This document shows, piece after piece, positions 52,503 to 61,184 of a stretch of 64,000 bases of DNA. The stretch is from a virus, in the IMG/VR virus record IMGVR_UViG_3300042556_001828, positions 1 to 64,000 of that record. One strand, written 5' to 3'. Each line of letters starts with the position of its first letter. Position 1 is the first letter of the stretch. Both the position numbers and the translations under genes were made by a program. The notes under the pieces are model-generated. The model did not search any database. It was not told where the DNA came from and saw nothing but the letters and a program-made list of their open reading frames with translations.

Positions 52503-52632
52503 GGGTATCTGTTCCTTCGTCGGGATATATACACCGCCCGCCTTCACAACATGTCTCTAGGATCATGTGGCAGCGGGGACAGATAAGTTTACCGCGGATT
52601 TCAATCGCGGCTACAGCACACAGCGGGCACAT
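52495..52632 (-). CDS. Small zinc-ribbon protein
   Basis: 45 aa. MCPLCAVAAIEIRGKLICPRCHMILETCCEGGRC has two CxxC pairs 13 residues apart plus a further CC and C, a classic zinc-ribbon. It overlaps the cupin start by 8 nt. Such tiny ribbons occur in phage genomes as regulators or nucleic-acid-binding factors. SD is weak. Confidence 0.6.
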   Translation of the reverse strand: MCPLCAVAAIEIRGKLICPRCHMILETCCEGGRCIYPDEGTDTHG

Positions 52633-52648
52633 ACGCGGCTAGTTTCAA

Positions 52649-53344
52649 TCACTGCGGCGTTGCCATGCCGCTGCCGATAAGCTTGGCGGCAGACGCGGCA
52701 TTGTTGGTCGTGCCGTAGGCTTTTTGCGCTGTATTGGCCGCGTTCATTACGGGCTTGAGCGTTGTTGGCACACGGGCCGCAGCCCCGGCTGCCGCCTGTG
52801 TCGCCTGCAACGGCTTCAGTACTTGACCCACGCCGCCAATCGCTGCCGCCGGGGCAATCGTGGCCGCGGTATCGACAATGTTGAATGCCCGGTCAGAAAA
52901 GTCCCGGGCCCCTTGAGAGACGCCCGGCTGCTGCTCTACGGTTTTCCACGCGGCATCGCCTGCACTGCCAGCCTGATGCGTGCCGGCTAAACCCTGCGCG
53001 CCCAGCCCCAGCGAGTTTGCAAGATCTTGGCCATACCCACGCGCAACATTCGCGTAATTCCCCGCGGTGCCCGCCACGGTATTAACAGCCTCGTTCGAAA
53101 AAGGCTGTTGCCCCACGAGTGACCCGGCCGCGTTGCCAATCAGCATGCCACCCGCGCCAATACCAGCGCCAGCAGCACCCAGCCCTGCGCCTACGGCACC
53201 AGTCATGCCCTTGAACGTCCGCGCGCCGTTGTTCCACATCTGGCTGCCCAGCGTTGATGCGTTGTCCAGCACGCCTGCGGATTTCATACGGCCGCCCAAC
53301 TGCTGTCCAAATTCATATGGCGTCATGGTCATGATTTCAGGCAC
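52649..53344 (-). CDS. Gly/Ala-rich membrane-type virion protein
   Basis: 231 aa; nearly all Gly/Ala/Val-rich helices, e.g. GAVGAGLGAAGAGIGAGGMLIGNAAGSLVG. ATG start MPEIMTMTPYEFGQQLGG. Similar in style to the 485-aa and 468-aa proteins. Likely a virion-internal protein. Overlaps the HNH gene end by 16 nt. Confidence 0.5.
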   Translation of the reverse strand: MPEIMTMTPYEFGQQLGGRMKSAGVLDNASTLGSQMWNNGARTFKGMTGAVGAGLGAAGAGIGAGGMLIGNAAGSLVGQQPFSNEAVNTVAGTAGNYANVARGYGQDLANSLGLGAQGLAGTHQAGSAGDAAWKTVEQQPGVSQGARDFSDRAFNIVDTAATIAPAAAIGGVGQVLKPLQATQAAAGAAARVPTTLKPVMNAANTAQKAYGTTNNAASAAKLIGSGMATPQ

Positions 53345-53688
53345 TTTCGTTTCTGGCAGGCTTTTCTATAGTCCGCAACCATTTTGCGGACGTCCTTATT
53401 GTAGCACTTGAAGTTCATAAAGTGCCCGAACACGATATGGCACGGCTGGGCGCATAATGTTATCAAATTCGTTTCGCTGAGTTCTTTATCCGCGTCGAAA
53501 CTTACTGGAATGATGTGGTGCACGATTAAATTCTCGCGCCGGCCGCAGGCCATGCACTGGGGCTCTAGTTCTAGGTGCTTGGCCCGGATTGCGTGCCATT
53601 GGCTGGCGCGCTGGCGCATCGCTAAGAGCTTGCGGGGACGCCACGAGACAGGCAGCAAGTTGAGTAAGAATTCAAGCATGGTGATCAT
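53329..53688 (-). CDS. HNH endonuclease
   Basis: 119 aa from ATG 53688, or 116 from 53679. Zinc-type HNH core: QCMACGRRENLIVHHIIPVSFDADKELSETNLITLCAQPCHIVFGH, with His-His at 57-58, Asn 74 and His 84 or 89. Could be a homing endonuclease or a packaging-linked HNH nicking enzyme, but no terminase is nearby. Overlaps the AlkB-like gene by 17 nt. Confidence 0.85.
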   Translation of the reverse strand: MITMLEFLLNLLPVSWRPRKLLAMRQRASQWHAIRAKHLELEPQCMACGRRENLIVHHIIPVSFDADKELSETNLITLCAQPCHIVFGHFMNFKCYNKDVRKMVADYRKACQKRKCLKS

Positions 53689-54220
53689 CGTCCCAGCCAC
53701 GAAACACCACGGAATACCGCTGCGCTTGTACGGGCAAAATTTCGTGCGTCCATGTGAACCGAATGTCGTCGCGTATTTGGACGACACTGCGCGGCGGCAA
53801 CACGACAGCGTGCGATTCAGCTGGATCTTTGCGTTTAAATACCATTGTGGCGGGCGAGCCCAGACTGAGTACGGTGATGACTTTGCCGGCGCTGGGCGCG
53901 TCAATGTGGGCCCGAATGACATCCCCGGGCCTGTATTCGTTGACTGTGATGCTCAGCGGCGGCGTAGAGAGTAATTCCAGCGCGCACAGCCGGGCGCCCA
54001 GCGCAACAAAGTGCTCAGGAATAGTGGCGGAAACAAGGTGGTTGCTGTACACCCGCGGATCGCCGTAGCGCTGAATCGTGCTGCGCCCCGCTGTGTCTTT
54101 GTAGCCAAACTGGACGGGCGCCAGTAGTTTGGGCACGAGCGCCAGCTCTTCGCTCGCTGTAATAAACTCGCCGTAGAGAGACAAGCCAATGTGCTCAAGC
54201 CCTGTCGCGATTTGTTCCAT
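53672..54220 (-). CDS. AlkB-like 2OG-Fe(II) dioxygenase
   Basis: 182 aa. The iron-binding H-x-D...H is HID (His 105, Asp 107) with His 159 (THEILPVQ), and Arg 168/174 (QRYSVVFR) binds 2-oxoglutarate. The N-terminal part is shorter than E. coli AlkB. It repairs alkylated nucleic acids or modifies them; a role in protecting phage DNA is an inference. Overlaps neighbouring genes on both sides. Confidence 0.85.
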   Translation of the reverse strand: MEQIATGLEHIGLSLYGEFITASEELALVPKLLAPVQFGYKDTAGRSTIQRYGDPRVYSNHLVSATIPEHFVALGARLCALELLSTPPLSITVNEYRPGDVIRAHIDAPSAGKVITVLSLGSPATMVFKRKDPAESHAVVLPPRSVVQIRDDIRFTWTHEILPVQAQRYSVVFRGWDDDHHA

Positions 54221-54329
54221 GCTGCGCGCCTATTTCCTTGCTGCCCGCTTTGTGCTTGGGCACATACGGGCAGTTTTTGCATTTGTTTCCGCAACACCTG
54301 CCGTATTGAAGAAGAACATCCCGGGACAT
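54195..54329 (-). CDS. Small DUF5522-like Cys protein
   Basis: 44 aa from ATG 54329 (a GTG at 54353 would overlap the SprT-like stop). YGRCCGNKCKNCPYVPKHKAG carries the CCGNxCxNCPY motif of DUF5522, a family that probably binds a metal cluster. It overlaps the AlkB-like gene start. Function unknown. Confidence 0.6.
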   Translation of the reverse strand: MSRDVLLQYGRCCGNKCKNCPYVPKHKAGSKEIGAQHGTNRDRA

Positions 54330-54349
54330 GGGCTGTGGCTTCGGCTGGC

Positions 54350-54700
54350 TCACAGCACGGTCATGTTGGTAAACGCGCGCTCATACGCGGCATAGATCTC
54401 CGCATAGGCGACGCCCCACGCCGCGTCATGGGCGAGCTTATTAAATGCCGCGTCGTCGGCGGCGCTGTCGAGCATGTGGTTCCATGCCCGCGCGTGCGCC
54501 CACTCGTGGATGAGCACGTCCATGGCGCGGGATTCACACAGGGCGCTGTCGATCTGGATATGGAACTTCTTGCCCTGTTTCCAGCACCGACCCTCTAGCT
54601 TAGAGAGCTGTATACGCCGCACGCTCACAGGAAATGCCACGGGGCAGTCCTTTTTGAGCATCCGCAAAAGCGCCTGATACATCTTGAATCTAGCCGCCAT
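54350..54700 (-). CDS. SprT-like zinc metalloprotease
   Basis: 116 aa from ATG 54700 with AGGAG. VLIHEWAHARAW (HEWAH 65-69) is a HExxH zinc motif. The domain is short and follows the pattern of SprT/Spartan-type or gluzincin-like phage proteins. A role in cleaving DNA-bound proteins is possible from homology. Third zinc ligand is not obvious. Confidence 0.7.
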   Translation of the reverse strand: MAARFKMYQALLRMLKKDCPVAFPVSVRRIQLSKLEGRCWKQGKKFHIQIDSALCESRAMDVLIHEWAHARAWNHMLDSAADDAAFNKLAHDAAWGVAYAEIYAAYERAFTNMTVL

Positions 54701-54742
54701 GCTCAAGCTCCTGTGTAGGCGTCCATGCCACAACAGGCTTGA

Positions 54743-56722
54743 TTATAACGCAGGCGCAGAATATTCGCCGCAGGTAAAACTGGCGCTAACTTTCTCGGCT
54801 AATTGGGCGGGATTTTCTTTATGCCGGCTGCCGATTTCACGCAATAAGTTCCTGAACTCTTCGTTGAGTTTCTCTTTCTCGGCGGTAAGTCTTTCTAGGA
54901 CTTCGTCGCCCGTACGCTCGCGCTTGTAGCCCATGAGCTTGCCCAACAGACTGGGTTCTTCAGAGCTAGAGATATACCGCTGCACCGCTACGTTTTTGAG
55001 TTCCTCTGGTAAGCCAGCGTGGGAGTCAAAGCGCAGGCCTCTACCACGCGCCTGCTGCGTCCGGGCTTCGTTCCAGTGCGGGTCCATGAGCTGAATTAAG
55101 CTCGTGCCCTTGGTGGAAATACCCTCGGCGCCGGCAGGGCCAATGAGTAACGCCCTGAGCTTGCCGGCGTTGTAGGCATCGACGGCTGCTTGGCGCACCT
55201 TGGGAGAAACACCGCCGTGGAAGAACGCATGGGGCACGCCAGCCTGTGTTAAGCCAGCAGCGTAGGGGCCCAAGCCAGAATCCACAAAGTTGGAATAGAT
55301 AATAGCTTTCTTGCGCTCATCTGAGTCCAGCGTGCTCTTGAGGTTCTTGAACGCCTCCTGCATCTTGGCTGACTGCTGGAACGCTTTGAGGGGATCTCTA
55401 TCGGCCCGAAATGGCTGCGTGGATAAACCCACTTGGCGTAGGCCCGTCATAAAGCTATTTAATTTAGCTAGTTCCTGCCGAGATAGCGGGAACTCTTTAT
55501 CTAGCTTCCACAAAAACCCCGGCGGAACTTTCGTGCGCACAGCTTTCTGGATGCGCTGCTGCTCTGCAGAAAGTGGTACCCGTATAGTCTGCTCGTTGAT
55601 ATTCACGCCCTCGGGAGTCTTGCTGGGCTGATAATCTACTTTGCCCTCCAGCAAACTCCTGAGCTTGGGGCCATTTCTAATAATGGGCTTCATGCCCGGT
55701 GTCGCGCCATGCAGCCAGCCCCAGAGTCCCGGCCAGACTTTCTTGTAGCCCACGTACTCTTTCTCAAACTGGTCAGGCGTGATCTCCTGCTTGTTGAGCA
55801 TCGAGACAATGCTGGCCAGATCTTTGGGCTCATTGGTAATGGGCGTGCCAGTTAATAACATTAACCGGTCCGCGTTTTGGGCGGCCTGAAAAGCAGCGCG
55901 CGTACTGGCCGCGTCTGGATTGCGCAATCTGGCTGCTTCGTCCATGACCAGTGTCTCGGGCTGGTCTTTGAACTGCTTGCCCATGCCCAGCCCCGTGTAG
56001 CTCATGATCTCGGGCTGGCTGTCGGTGAATTTCTTCACTTCTTTCTGGAAGTTCCCCCTAAGACTAGCCGGGGCCACAATGCCGTAGCTCCCGCCGTGCT
56101 GCCTCTGGGCCGCTTCAGCCGCTGCAAGGGCTGAGAGACTCTTCCCAGAGCCCAGCCCGTGATAGACGAGCATACGGGGGTTCTCGCCAGTCACGCGGTC
56201 TGAGATGCGCTGCTGGTGGTCTTGCAGCTGGATGCCGGGAAGTAAGTCAGCTTGTTTACCCAAGCCTTGCACGTATTTCTGCATGGCTTTGCGCTGATAC
56301 GCGTCGAGCATCTCAGCCGTGGCGCCCGATTGCTCTGCCGGTACGAGCTTGCTGGGGTCGATTCCCCAGTTGCGCAGCGCCCAGCCACGTCGTGGCGTGG
56401 GATTATTAACAAAGGGGCCGCCGTGCCGCGCTTTGAAGCTTGCCCAGCGCTTGATCTGGCGTTCGTCTTCGTCTGGGATACGCCGGCCGCCTGAGTAGCG
56501 CTTGTACCACTGCGCCCAGCCCTTGGGATCGTGCTCTGACACCCATTCGGGCTTCCATGCGCCCAAGCTAGCGAGTCTGGGGCCTTGATTACGGTATAGC
56601 GCGTCGTACACGCCCAAGTTCTCAAGCTGCTCTGGTGTGTAGTCAGGGGTAAAGTCTACAGCGTGCTTTGCCCACGCCTTGCCCGCGGCGCTCGCAATGA
56701 TATCTGTATCGAGGTCGGGCAT
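54743..56722 (-). CDS. Snf2-type helicase
   Basis: 659 aa. Helicase motifs: I MLVYHGLGSGKS (184-195), II LVMDEAARLRN (about 257-267), III LLTGTPITNEPKDL, IV-V VDAYNAGKLRALLIGPAGAEGISTKGTSLIQLMD, VI ARTQQARGRGLRFDS. The N-terminal 180 residues have a WAQWYKRYSGGRRIPDEDERQIKRW motif known from other phage and eukaryotic-virus-type proteins. SF2 ATPases of this class remodel DNA-protein complexes or help transcription and repair. Long stem-loop in its leader. Confidence 0.85.
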   Translation of the reverse strand: MPDLDTDIIASAAGKAWAKHAVDFTPDYTPEQLENLGVYDALYRNQGPRLASLGAWKPEWVSEHDPKGWAQWYKRYSGGRRIPDEDERQIKRWASFKARHGGPFVNNPTPRRGWALRNWGIDPSKLVPAEQSGATAEMLDAYQRKAMQKYVQGLGKQADLLPGIQLQDHQQRISDRVTGENPRMLVYHGLGSGKSLSALAAAEAAQRQHGGSYGIVAPASLRGNFQKEVKKFTDSQPEIMSYTGLGMGKQFKDQPETLVMDEAARLRNPDAASTRAAFQAAQNADRLMLLTGTPITNEPKDLASIVSMLNKQEITPDQFEKEYVGYKKVWPGLWGWLHGATPGMKPIIRNGPKLRSLLEGKVDYQPSKTPEGVNINEQTIRVPLSAEQQRIQKAVRTKVPPGFLWKLDKEFPLSRQELAKLNSFMTGLRQVGLSTQPFRADRDPLKAFQQSAKMQEAFKNLKSTLDSDERKKAIIYSNFVDSGLGPYAAGLTQAGVPHAFFHGGVSPKVRQAAVDAYNAGKLRALLIGPAGAEGISTKGTSLIQLMDPHWNEARTQQARGRGLRFDSHAGLPEELKNVAVQRYISSSEEPSLLGKLMGYKRERTGDEVLERLTAEKEKLNEEFRNLLREIGSRHKENPAQLAEKVSASFTCGEYSAPAL

Positions 56723-56788
56723 GGCTACTTTTCCACACTACACGCAGGTTGCACCCTACACCGGCGCAGTGTAGTGGGCAAAACTAGT

Positions 56789-57631
56789 TTACTGCACGGC
56801 ATCGAGGATAGGCGTCTGGCCCTCTGTGGCCCGTGCGCGTTGGGCTCGTTCGTACTGCTCGATCTGTGATTCTACCCAATCGGCGTATAAACTCACACGG
56901 GTATGGGCCGACTCGTCTGTGTACGTCCCGTTGGGCTTGCCGTCGACAGCCATAAGAAACGAGTGGATTCCTGCGAGTTTGTTCTCGATGAATAAGCCGC
57001 CGCCAGAATCCCCCGGGGTAATTAAGAACTCCAGCGCTGTTTTGTTATCTTTGCTCGGGTCGCACACTAACACAGAGCGCTCTAGGCTTGAAATCTTGTT
57101 ACTTCCAGCCCTGCGCTTGCCGTCTTGCTCGGTCATGCCTGTATGAAAAGTCCCGAAAAAGCCAAACCCAGCCAGCGTAACAGGCTTGCCCAGCTCATCG
57201 GTGTCGGTGTTTAGCTCTGGGTAAAAGTCCAACCCTAGGTCTTTCTCGGAGTAGCCCAGCGCGATGTCGTAATAGCCGTTTTTGCCGTGATCAAACAGCG
57301 GGTGCGAGATCGTATGCACAAGCGGGTATTCGACGGGCTTTTCTTCGTCGCCCAAGATCGTGGGCTTTTCGACGCCCTCCAGCACATGCGCTGCGGTGAG
57401 AACCCAGTGCGGCCTGATCAAGACAGCCGACGCGTACCAGTGCACCACAGAATCAGGCGTGGGCTTCTCTAGGCCCTGCGCCCGAATTCGCTTCACAAAC
57501 GGAAACTTCTTGCCGAACGCGACGTACTTGCTGTCGGGCGTGTCAGGATCCCGTGTGCCGGCAAGAGTTGCTGCGTCAGACAGCACTAAAACAAACCACA
57601 GGAGGAAGATGAACCATTGGCGTGCGTCCAT
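56789..57631 (-). CDS. Secreted trypsin-like serine protease
   Basis: 280 aa. N-terminal signal peptide (WFIFLLWFVLVLSDAATLA). Catalytic triad: His 82 (LTAAHVLEG), Asp 121 (GYYDIALGYS) and Ser 208 (TPGDSGGGLFIENKLAGIHSF). GDSGGG is the S1 family signature. Secreted S1 proteases are rare in phage genomes. It might act on the cell surface or outside the cell. Strong SD GGAGG. Confidence 0.88.
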   Translation of the reverse strand: MDARQWFIFLLWFVLVLSDAATLAGTRDPDTPDSKYVAFGKKFPFVKRIRAQGLEKPTPDSVVHWYASAVLIRPHWVLTAAHVLEGVEKPTILGDEEKPVEYPLVHTISHPLFDHGKNGYYDIALGYSEKDLGLDFYPELNTDTDELGKPVTLAGFGFFGTFHTGMTEQDGKRRAGSNKISSLERSVLVCDPSKDNKTALEFLITPGDSGGGLFIENKLAGIHSFLMAVDGKPNGTYTDESAHTRVSLYADWVESQIEQYERAQRARATEGQTPILDAVQ

Positions 57632-57674
57632 GCTCGCCTCCGTGGTTAATGTTTTAGTTGGCTACATAAAACGC

Positions 57675-59081
57675 TTAGCGAATACCCAACTGCTTTTGCG
57701 CGTTAATTACAGCTGATTCTTGTCCAAGCTGTTGCTGCAGCCGACCTTCAGCAGCAGTTGGGGCTGGCGCTGGCGTATTGGGCTCCAAACCCTGCGGGCT
57801 ATTACCCTGTACTCGCGCGGCCTCTAACGATCCGGGTGTTTCACCACGCGCAAAAGCTTCCCGTAGCCGTGTATTCTCGCGATAACCCGGAGAATTTGTT
57901 GCGCCGCGTTGAATACCAGCGTGGCCACTATGAATGCGACCGCCAAGCCCGGCATCTACCATATTGGCATCGGGATCGCTGTAGTCTTCACCCAAAAATT
58001 TTAAGTGCGCGCCCGGAACTGCTTTTGCGCGCTCAAGCTCTTTTGCGTAACTTGTTTCTGGTTTTTGTTTGCCCTTGTACATGCTCTTCAGCCAGTCCTG
58101 CGCCTGCCCCATCGTGCCCGGCCGGAAGTGCTCCAGCGCGCCACCAGCCAGACCACCAGCGGCCCCACCCCCCAAAGCGCCACGCAGCGCGGCCCCAAAC
58201 CGCCCACGTCGCTGCCGACCCACCACGTTACCCTCGTCATCATAGATATCTTCATGGCCCGGCGCGATAAGCCCGTGCAGGCCACCCAGCGCAGCACCAC
58301 CCAGAGCGCCAGCGCCAGCAGCCGGCATGACTTTCTGCAATCCAGCCGGAATGTTCTTGGCAAAATCGCCGATATTAAACGCAGCAACCTTGGCGCCAAA
58401 GTTACGCAGACTGGCAGACTTAGCTTCTTCTTTCTTTTCTTCCTTCTTGGGCGGAAGCGGTGTTTTCTTACCAGTGAAAGATAAGCTACCGGGCGTGCCA
58501 GTGCGGAAAGAAAGCCGGCTATCGGTCGGTTGGCGCGCAGCTACCTTGGTATCGTCTTCAGCGGGCTTTTTCTTCTTACCCATCAAGCCCTTGGCCAGCG
58601 CAGCGCCAGCAATACCGCCACCCAGTAAACCAGTGTTCGCCCGCTCAGCCGCCAACTCCTCTGGCCGATCCATAATCATTCTGTTCACGTCGTCGCGCAG
58701 AAACCGCGCGTCCGGCGACGGGCCGGTTAACGTGTTTGCACCCGTCAGCTGATCAATCTTGTCGCTGAAATACTCGCGGCGCCGTTCGGCTTCGCCTACT
58801 TCACCAGCATCGCGCGAGCCCATTAACCCGTAACCAGCGCCCGCACCAGCGCCAATCAGGCCGCCGACTCCAGCGCCGTGCAGGGCACCACTCAGTCGCT
58901 TACCTTTGCCGCCCATGATCGCGCCGCCCAGACCACCCGCCGCAGCGCCAATGCCACCGCCCGCTAAACCGTGCGCGAGCATAGCGTTGAGAGCGCTATT
59001 AGATTGCTTTTCAAACGCACACATGGCCGCCTGATACAGCTGTCCGGCGCCAGAACCATTGTTGTTATTTACGTAACGCAT
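57675..59081 (-). CDS. Gly/Ala-rich membrane-type virion protein
   Basis: 468 aa. Hydrophobic Gly helices: HGLAGGGIGAAAGGLGGAIMGG, GAGVGGLIGAGAGAGYGLMGS, TGLLGGGIAGAALAKGLMG, PAAGAGALGGAALGGLHGLI, RGALGGGAAGGLAGGALEHF. A middle Lys/Glu segment (KKKKPAEDDTK, PPKKEEKKEEAKSA) joins them. Likely packed in the capsid or inserted in the membrane. SD CTGGAG. The leader holds a TATACT element. Confidence 0.55.
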   Translation of the reverse strand: MRYVNNNNGSGAGQLYQAAMCAFEKQSNSALNAMLAHGLAGGGIGAAAGGLGGAIMGGKGKRLSGALHGAGVGGLIGAGAGAGYGLMGSRDAGEVGEAERRREYFSDKIDQLTGANTLTGPSPDARFLRDDVNRMIMDRPEELAAERANTGLLGGGIAGAALAKGLMGKKKKPAEDDTKVAARQPTDSRLSFRTGTPGSLSFTGKKTPLPPKKEEKKEEAKSASLRNFGAKVAAFNIGDFAKNIPAGLQKVMPAAGAGALGGAALGGLHGLIAPGHEDIYDDEGNVVGRQRRGRFGAALRGALGGGAAGGLAGGALEHFRPGTMGQAQDWLKSMYKGKQKPETSYAKELERAKAVPGAHLKFLGEDYSDPDANMVDAGLGGRIHSGHAGIQRGATNSPGYRENTRLREAFARGETPGSLEAARVQGNSPQGLEPNTPAPAPTAAEGRLQQQLGQESAVINAQKQLGIR

Positions 59082-59124
59082 GCGTGTACTCTCCAGAAAT
59101 AAATACGAGGTGGTTTGTGGCTCT

Positions 59125-59130
59125 AGTATA
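59125..59130 (-). promoter_or_regulatory. Candidate promoter -10-like element (TATACT) before the 468-aa gene
   Basis: TATACT lies in the 52-nt gap upstream of the gene starting at 59081. Third occurrence of this hexamer in a leader. No -35 box seen. Confidence 0.3.
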
Positions 59131-59133
59131 ACA

Positions 59134-61065
59134 CTAATTCTTTCGGGCTACAGCTAACTCTGCCGCTTTACTTACAAATTCTTCTGCGCTAGCGAACTTA
59201 TGGTCGTCAGAAAGCAATGGATAAGCATGGGCCAGAGTCTTGGGCTTAAGTAACCCATACTCTTTCATGAGCTTGGCGGTGTTTAAGATATTTTTACGCT
59301 TGTTAGCTGCGTGCATATAAGCGGCAGCTACGCCAGCACCCGTCCCAGCTAGGCCCACACCAGCGCCGTCCATGCCGCCCAGATACCCCAAGCCGGCCGT
59401 GCCCAGTAAACCAAGGGCACCAGCACCAGCAGCGTACATCTTGGGATCCGGCGCCATATCGCTGAGGTTATATTTGTCTTGGCCCTGTGAATTTCTCACG
59501 ATGTGGCGCAGGGATGACTGAAAGCCATCGCGATTCAGGCCCCGAGCGCGCAATGTGTTGTCATCGGGCCGGACAAGGGCTTTGAGCTGGCCATATTGCT
59601 GCACAGCGTGTTGAATCTGGTCAGGGCCTGCAAAACTGGAATAGTTATCTAAACCCAAGGGGCGGGCAGCTTTGTATAGCTGGCTGGCGGCGCCGTATTT
59701 TTGCTGCATCGCTTTAATCGCGGCTGGGCTTAGTTGCGCGCCAATTTGAAACGCGTCGGCTTTTTCGCCTTTTTCGTTTACAAAATCAGCTACTTGCCTC
59801 GCATGCAAACCGTCATCAAATTCTTCTTCTCGTTCATTTTGTCGATAAATTTTTGTGCCGTCAGGCAGCGTGGCGTAATGCATGCGATCTTTTGGATATT
59901 GTCGGCCCTTACGCGAATTTGGTCCGCCGCCAAACATATAAGCTGCGCCAAGCCCGCCAGCAGTAAGTAAACCGCCACCCGCAATTGCCGCGCCGAGCGT
60001 TGGATCAAATGCTGTTTTGGCCAGCATCAGCGCCGAGCACTTGCAGTTCCACTTGCGCAGGGACTTGTTAATACGCGAGTCTGGGTCTTTGGCTGTCGCG
60101 GCGCCAGTATTTACGCTCTTCATGCCGCACATACGCGAGCAGAAAGAGTTCTGTCGCTTAGCCCGGTCGCCGCTGGGATTAGACTCAGTGACAGGCGCTT
60201 TGAGATTCCCGCCGTGTTCGCGCTCGTAGCTCTTGCGGCCCTTCTCGTTCAGGCCGCCTTCGTCGTTCTTACCAGCACTGCGTTGCCATGCGGGAGAACT
60301 GGCAGCCGTTTTGGAACTATCTGGTGAGTTCTTTGTGCCAAACGCCGCATTGCCGTTGATGTTGCCAGACGCAGACAAAGCACCAAACGAGTTGATCGGG
60401 TTGGCAGAAGGCGAGTTCATGCCTGCGCCCTGTGCTTGTGCCGGCTGGGCAGCTTGGGGCTGTTGCGGCTGCGCTGGTTGGGCCGGCTGCTGCATACCCA
60501 TCGGCATAGGGGTGGTATTAACGGGCATGGCGTATCGCTTGATTCCGACGTTTTGCGGCATTTTTGCGGCCATTCGGGCCTGCTGCTCAGCTTTTTCGTT
60601 CTCAATCGCCTGCATAATCGGCTGCGAAAGAACGACGGCAAGCTTCTTCAAAAGTGAATTAACATCACTGTTAACAGTTTCACCCGCCAATTCCTCGCTA
60701 CTCTGGTTGACTTCGTCCTCATTCCGCGTCTGGATCGGCGAAGCCTTATCTTCCCCCGCGTTCTCTGCCGTAACGTGTTCATCGCCGGCAGCTACGGGCT
60801 TGTCTGAGTGCGGAATATCTACCTTGAGCAGCCCAGAGTTCGCTTTTTTAACACATTCGTTGTAAATCGTTAGCCCAATAGTGTTTACGGCAAAAGCCTT
60901 GTTAATGTTATCCATAGCTGCGGCCTTTTCCTTGTCATCGGGTTTCTTTTTATGCGCATACAGGGGCAAGTCTTTCTGCCCCGGGTATTCTTTTGCCCAA
61001 CGTTTCGCGATATCTGGATGCTGCGACCAGAGGAAACGCCGCTGCTTCTCGGACTTAAATGGCAT
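59134..61065 (-). CDS. Large virion-type protein with MPFKSEKQRRF start
   Basis: 643 aa from ATG 61065. It starts MPFKSEKQRRFLWSQHPDIAKRWAKEYP, a helical N-terminal motif often seen in phage proteins. A Pro/Gln-rich linker (GMQQPAQPAQPQQPQAAQPAQAQ) lies around 200-220. A Cys-rich SFCSRMCGMKSVNTGAA, DPDSRINKSLRKWNCKC segment follows (about 305-345). Gly-rich hydrophobic helices come next (LGAAIAGGGLLTAGGLGAAYMFGG; GAGALGLLGTAGLGYLGGMDGAGVGLAGTGAGVAAAY). An ejection-type role is inferred. Confidence 0.55.
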   Translation of the reverse strand: MPFKSEKQRRFLWSQHPDIAKRWAKEYPGQKDLPLYAHKKKPDDKEKAAAMDNINKAFAVNTIGLTIYNECVKKANSGLLKVDIPHSDKPVAAGDEHVTAENAGEDKASPIQTRNEDEVNQSSEELAGETVNSDVNSLLKKLAVVLSQPIMQAIENEKAEQQARMAAKMPQNVGIKRYAMPVNTTPMPMGMQQPAQPAQPQQPQAAQPAQAQGAGMNSPSANPINSFGALSASGNINGNAAFGTKNSPDSSKTAASSPAWQRSAGKNDEGGLNEKGRKSYEREHGGNLKAPVTESNPSGDRAKRQNSFCSRMCGMKSVNTGAATAKDPDSRINKSLRKWNCKCSALMLAKTAFDPTLGAAIAGGGLLTAGGLGAAYMFGGGPNSRKGRQYPKDRMHYATLPDGTKIYRQNEREEEFDDGLHARQVADFVNEKGEKADAFQIGAQLSPAAIKAMQQKYGAASQLYKAARPLGLDNYSSFAGPDQIQHAVQQYGQLKALVRPDDNTLRARGLNRDGFQSSLRHIVRNSQGQDKYNLSDMAPDPKMYAAGAGALGLLGTAGLGYLGGMDGAGVGLAGTGAGVAAAYMHAANKRKNILNTAKLMKEYGLLKPKTLAHAYPLLSDDHKFASAEEFVSKAAELAVARKN

Positions 61066-61140
61066 AGCTCTGATATTAGCTCCCAAGCTGGATAGAAGTA
61101 TTTTGGCACAAGGGGTGGGAAATGCAAAGCGCTGATAGCT

Positions 61141-61176
61141 AAAAAAAAGCGCAGAGGCCCTTGTGGGCGTGCGCTG
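61141..61176 (-). terminator. Rho-independent terminator
   Basis: On the minus strand AGCGCACGCCC-ACAA-GGGCctcTGCGCT is followed by eight Ts, just after the stop of the gene at 61185-61622. It shares its hairpin with a second terminator at 61992-62026, with paired base changes. Confidence 0.9.
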
Positions 61177-61184
61177 TTTATTAC

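Noticed and set aside
53953-54297. 114-aa frame overlapping AlkB-like and DUF5522-like genes
   Set aside because: Different frame from both supported genes, which show clear family motifs.
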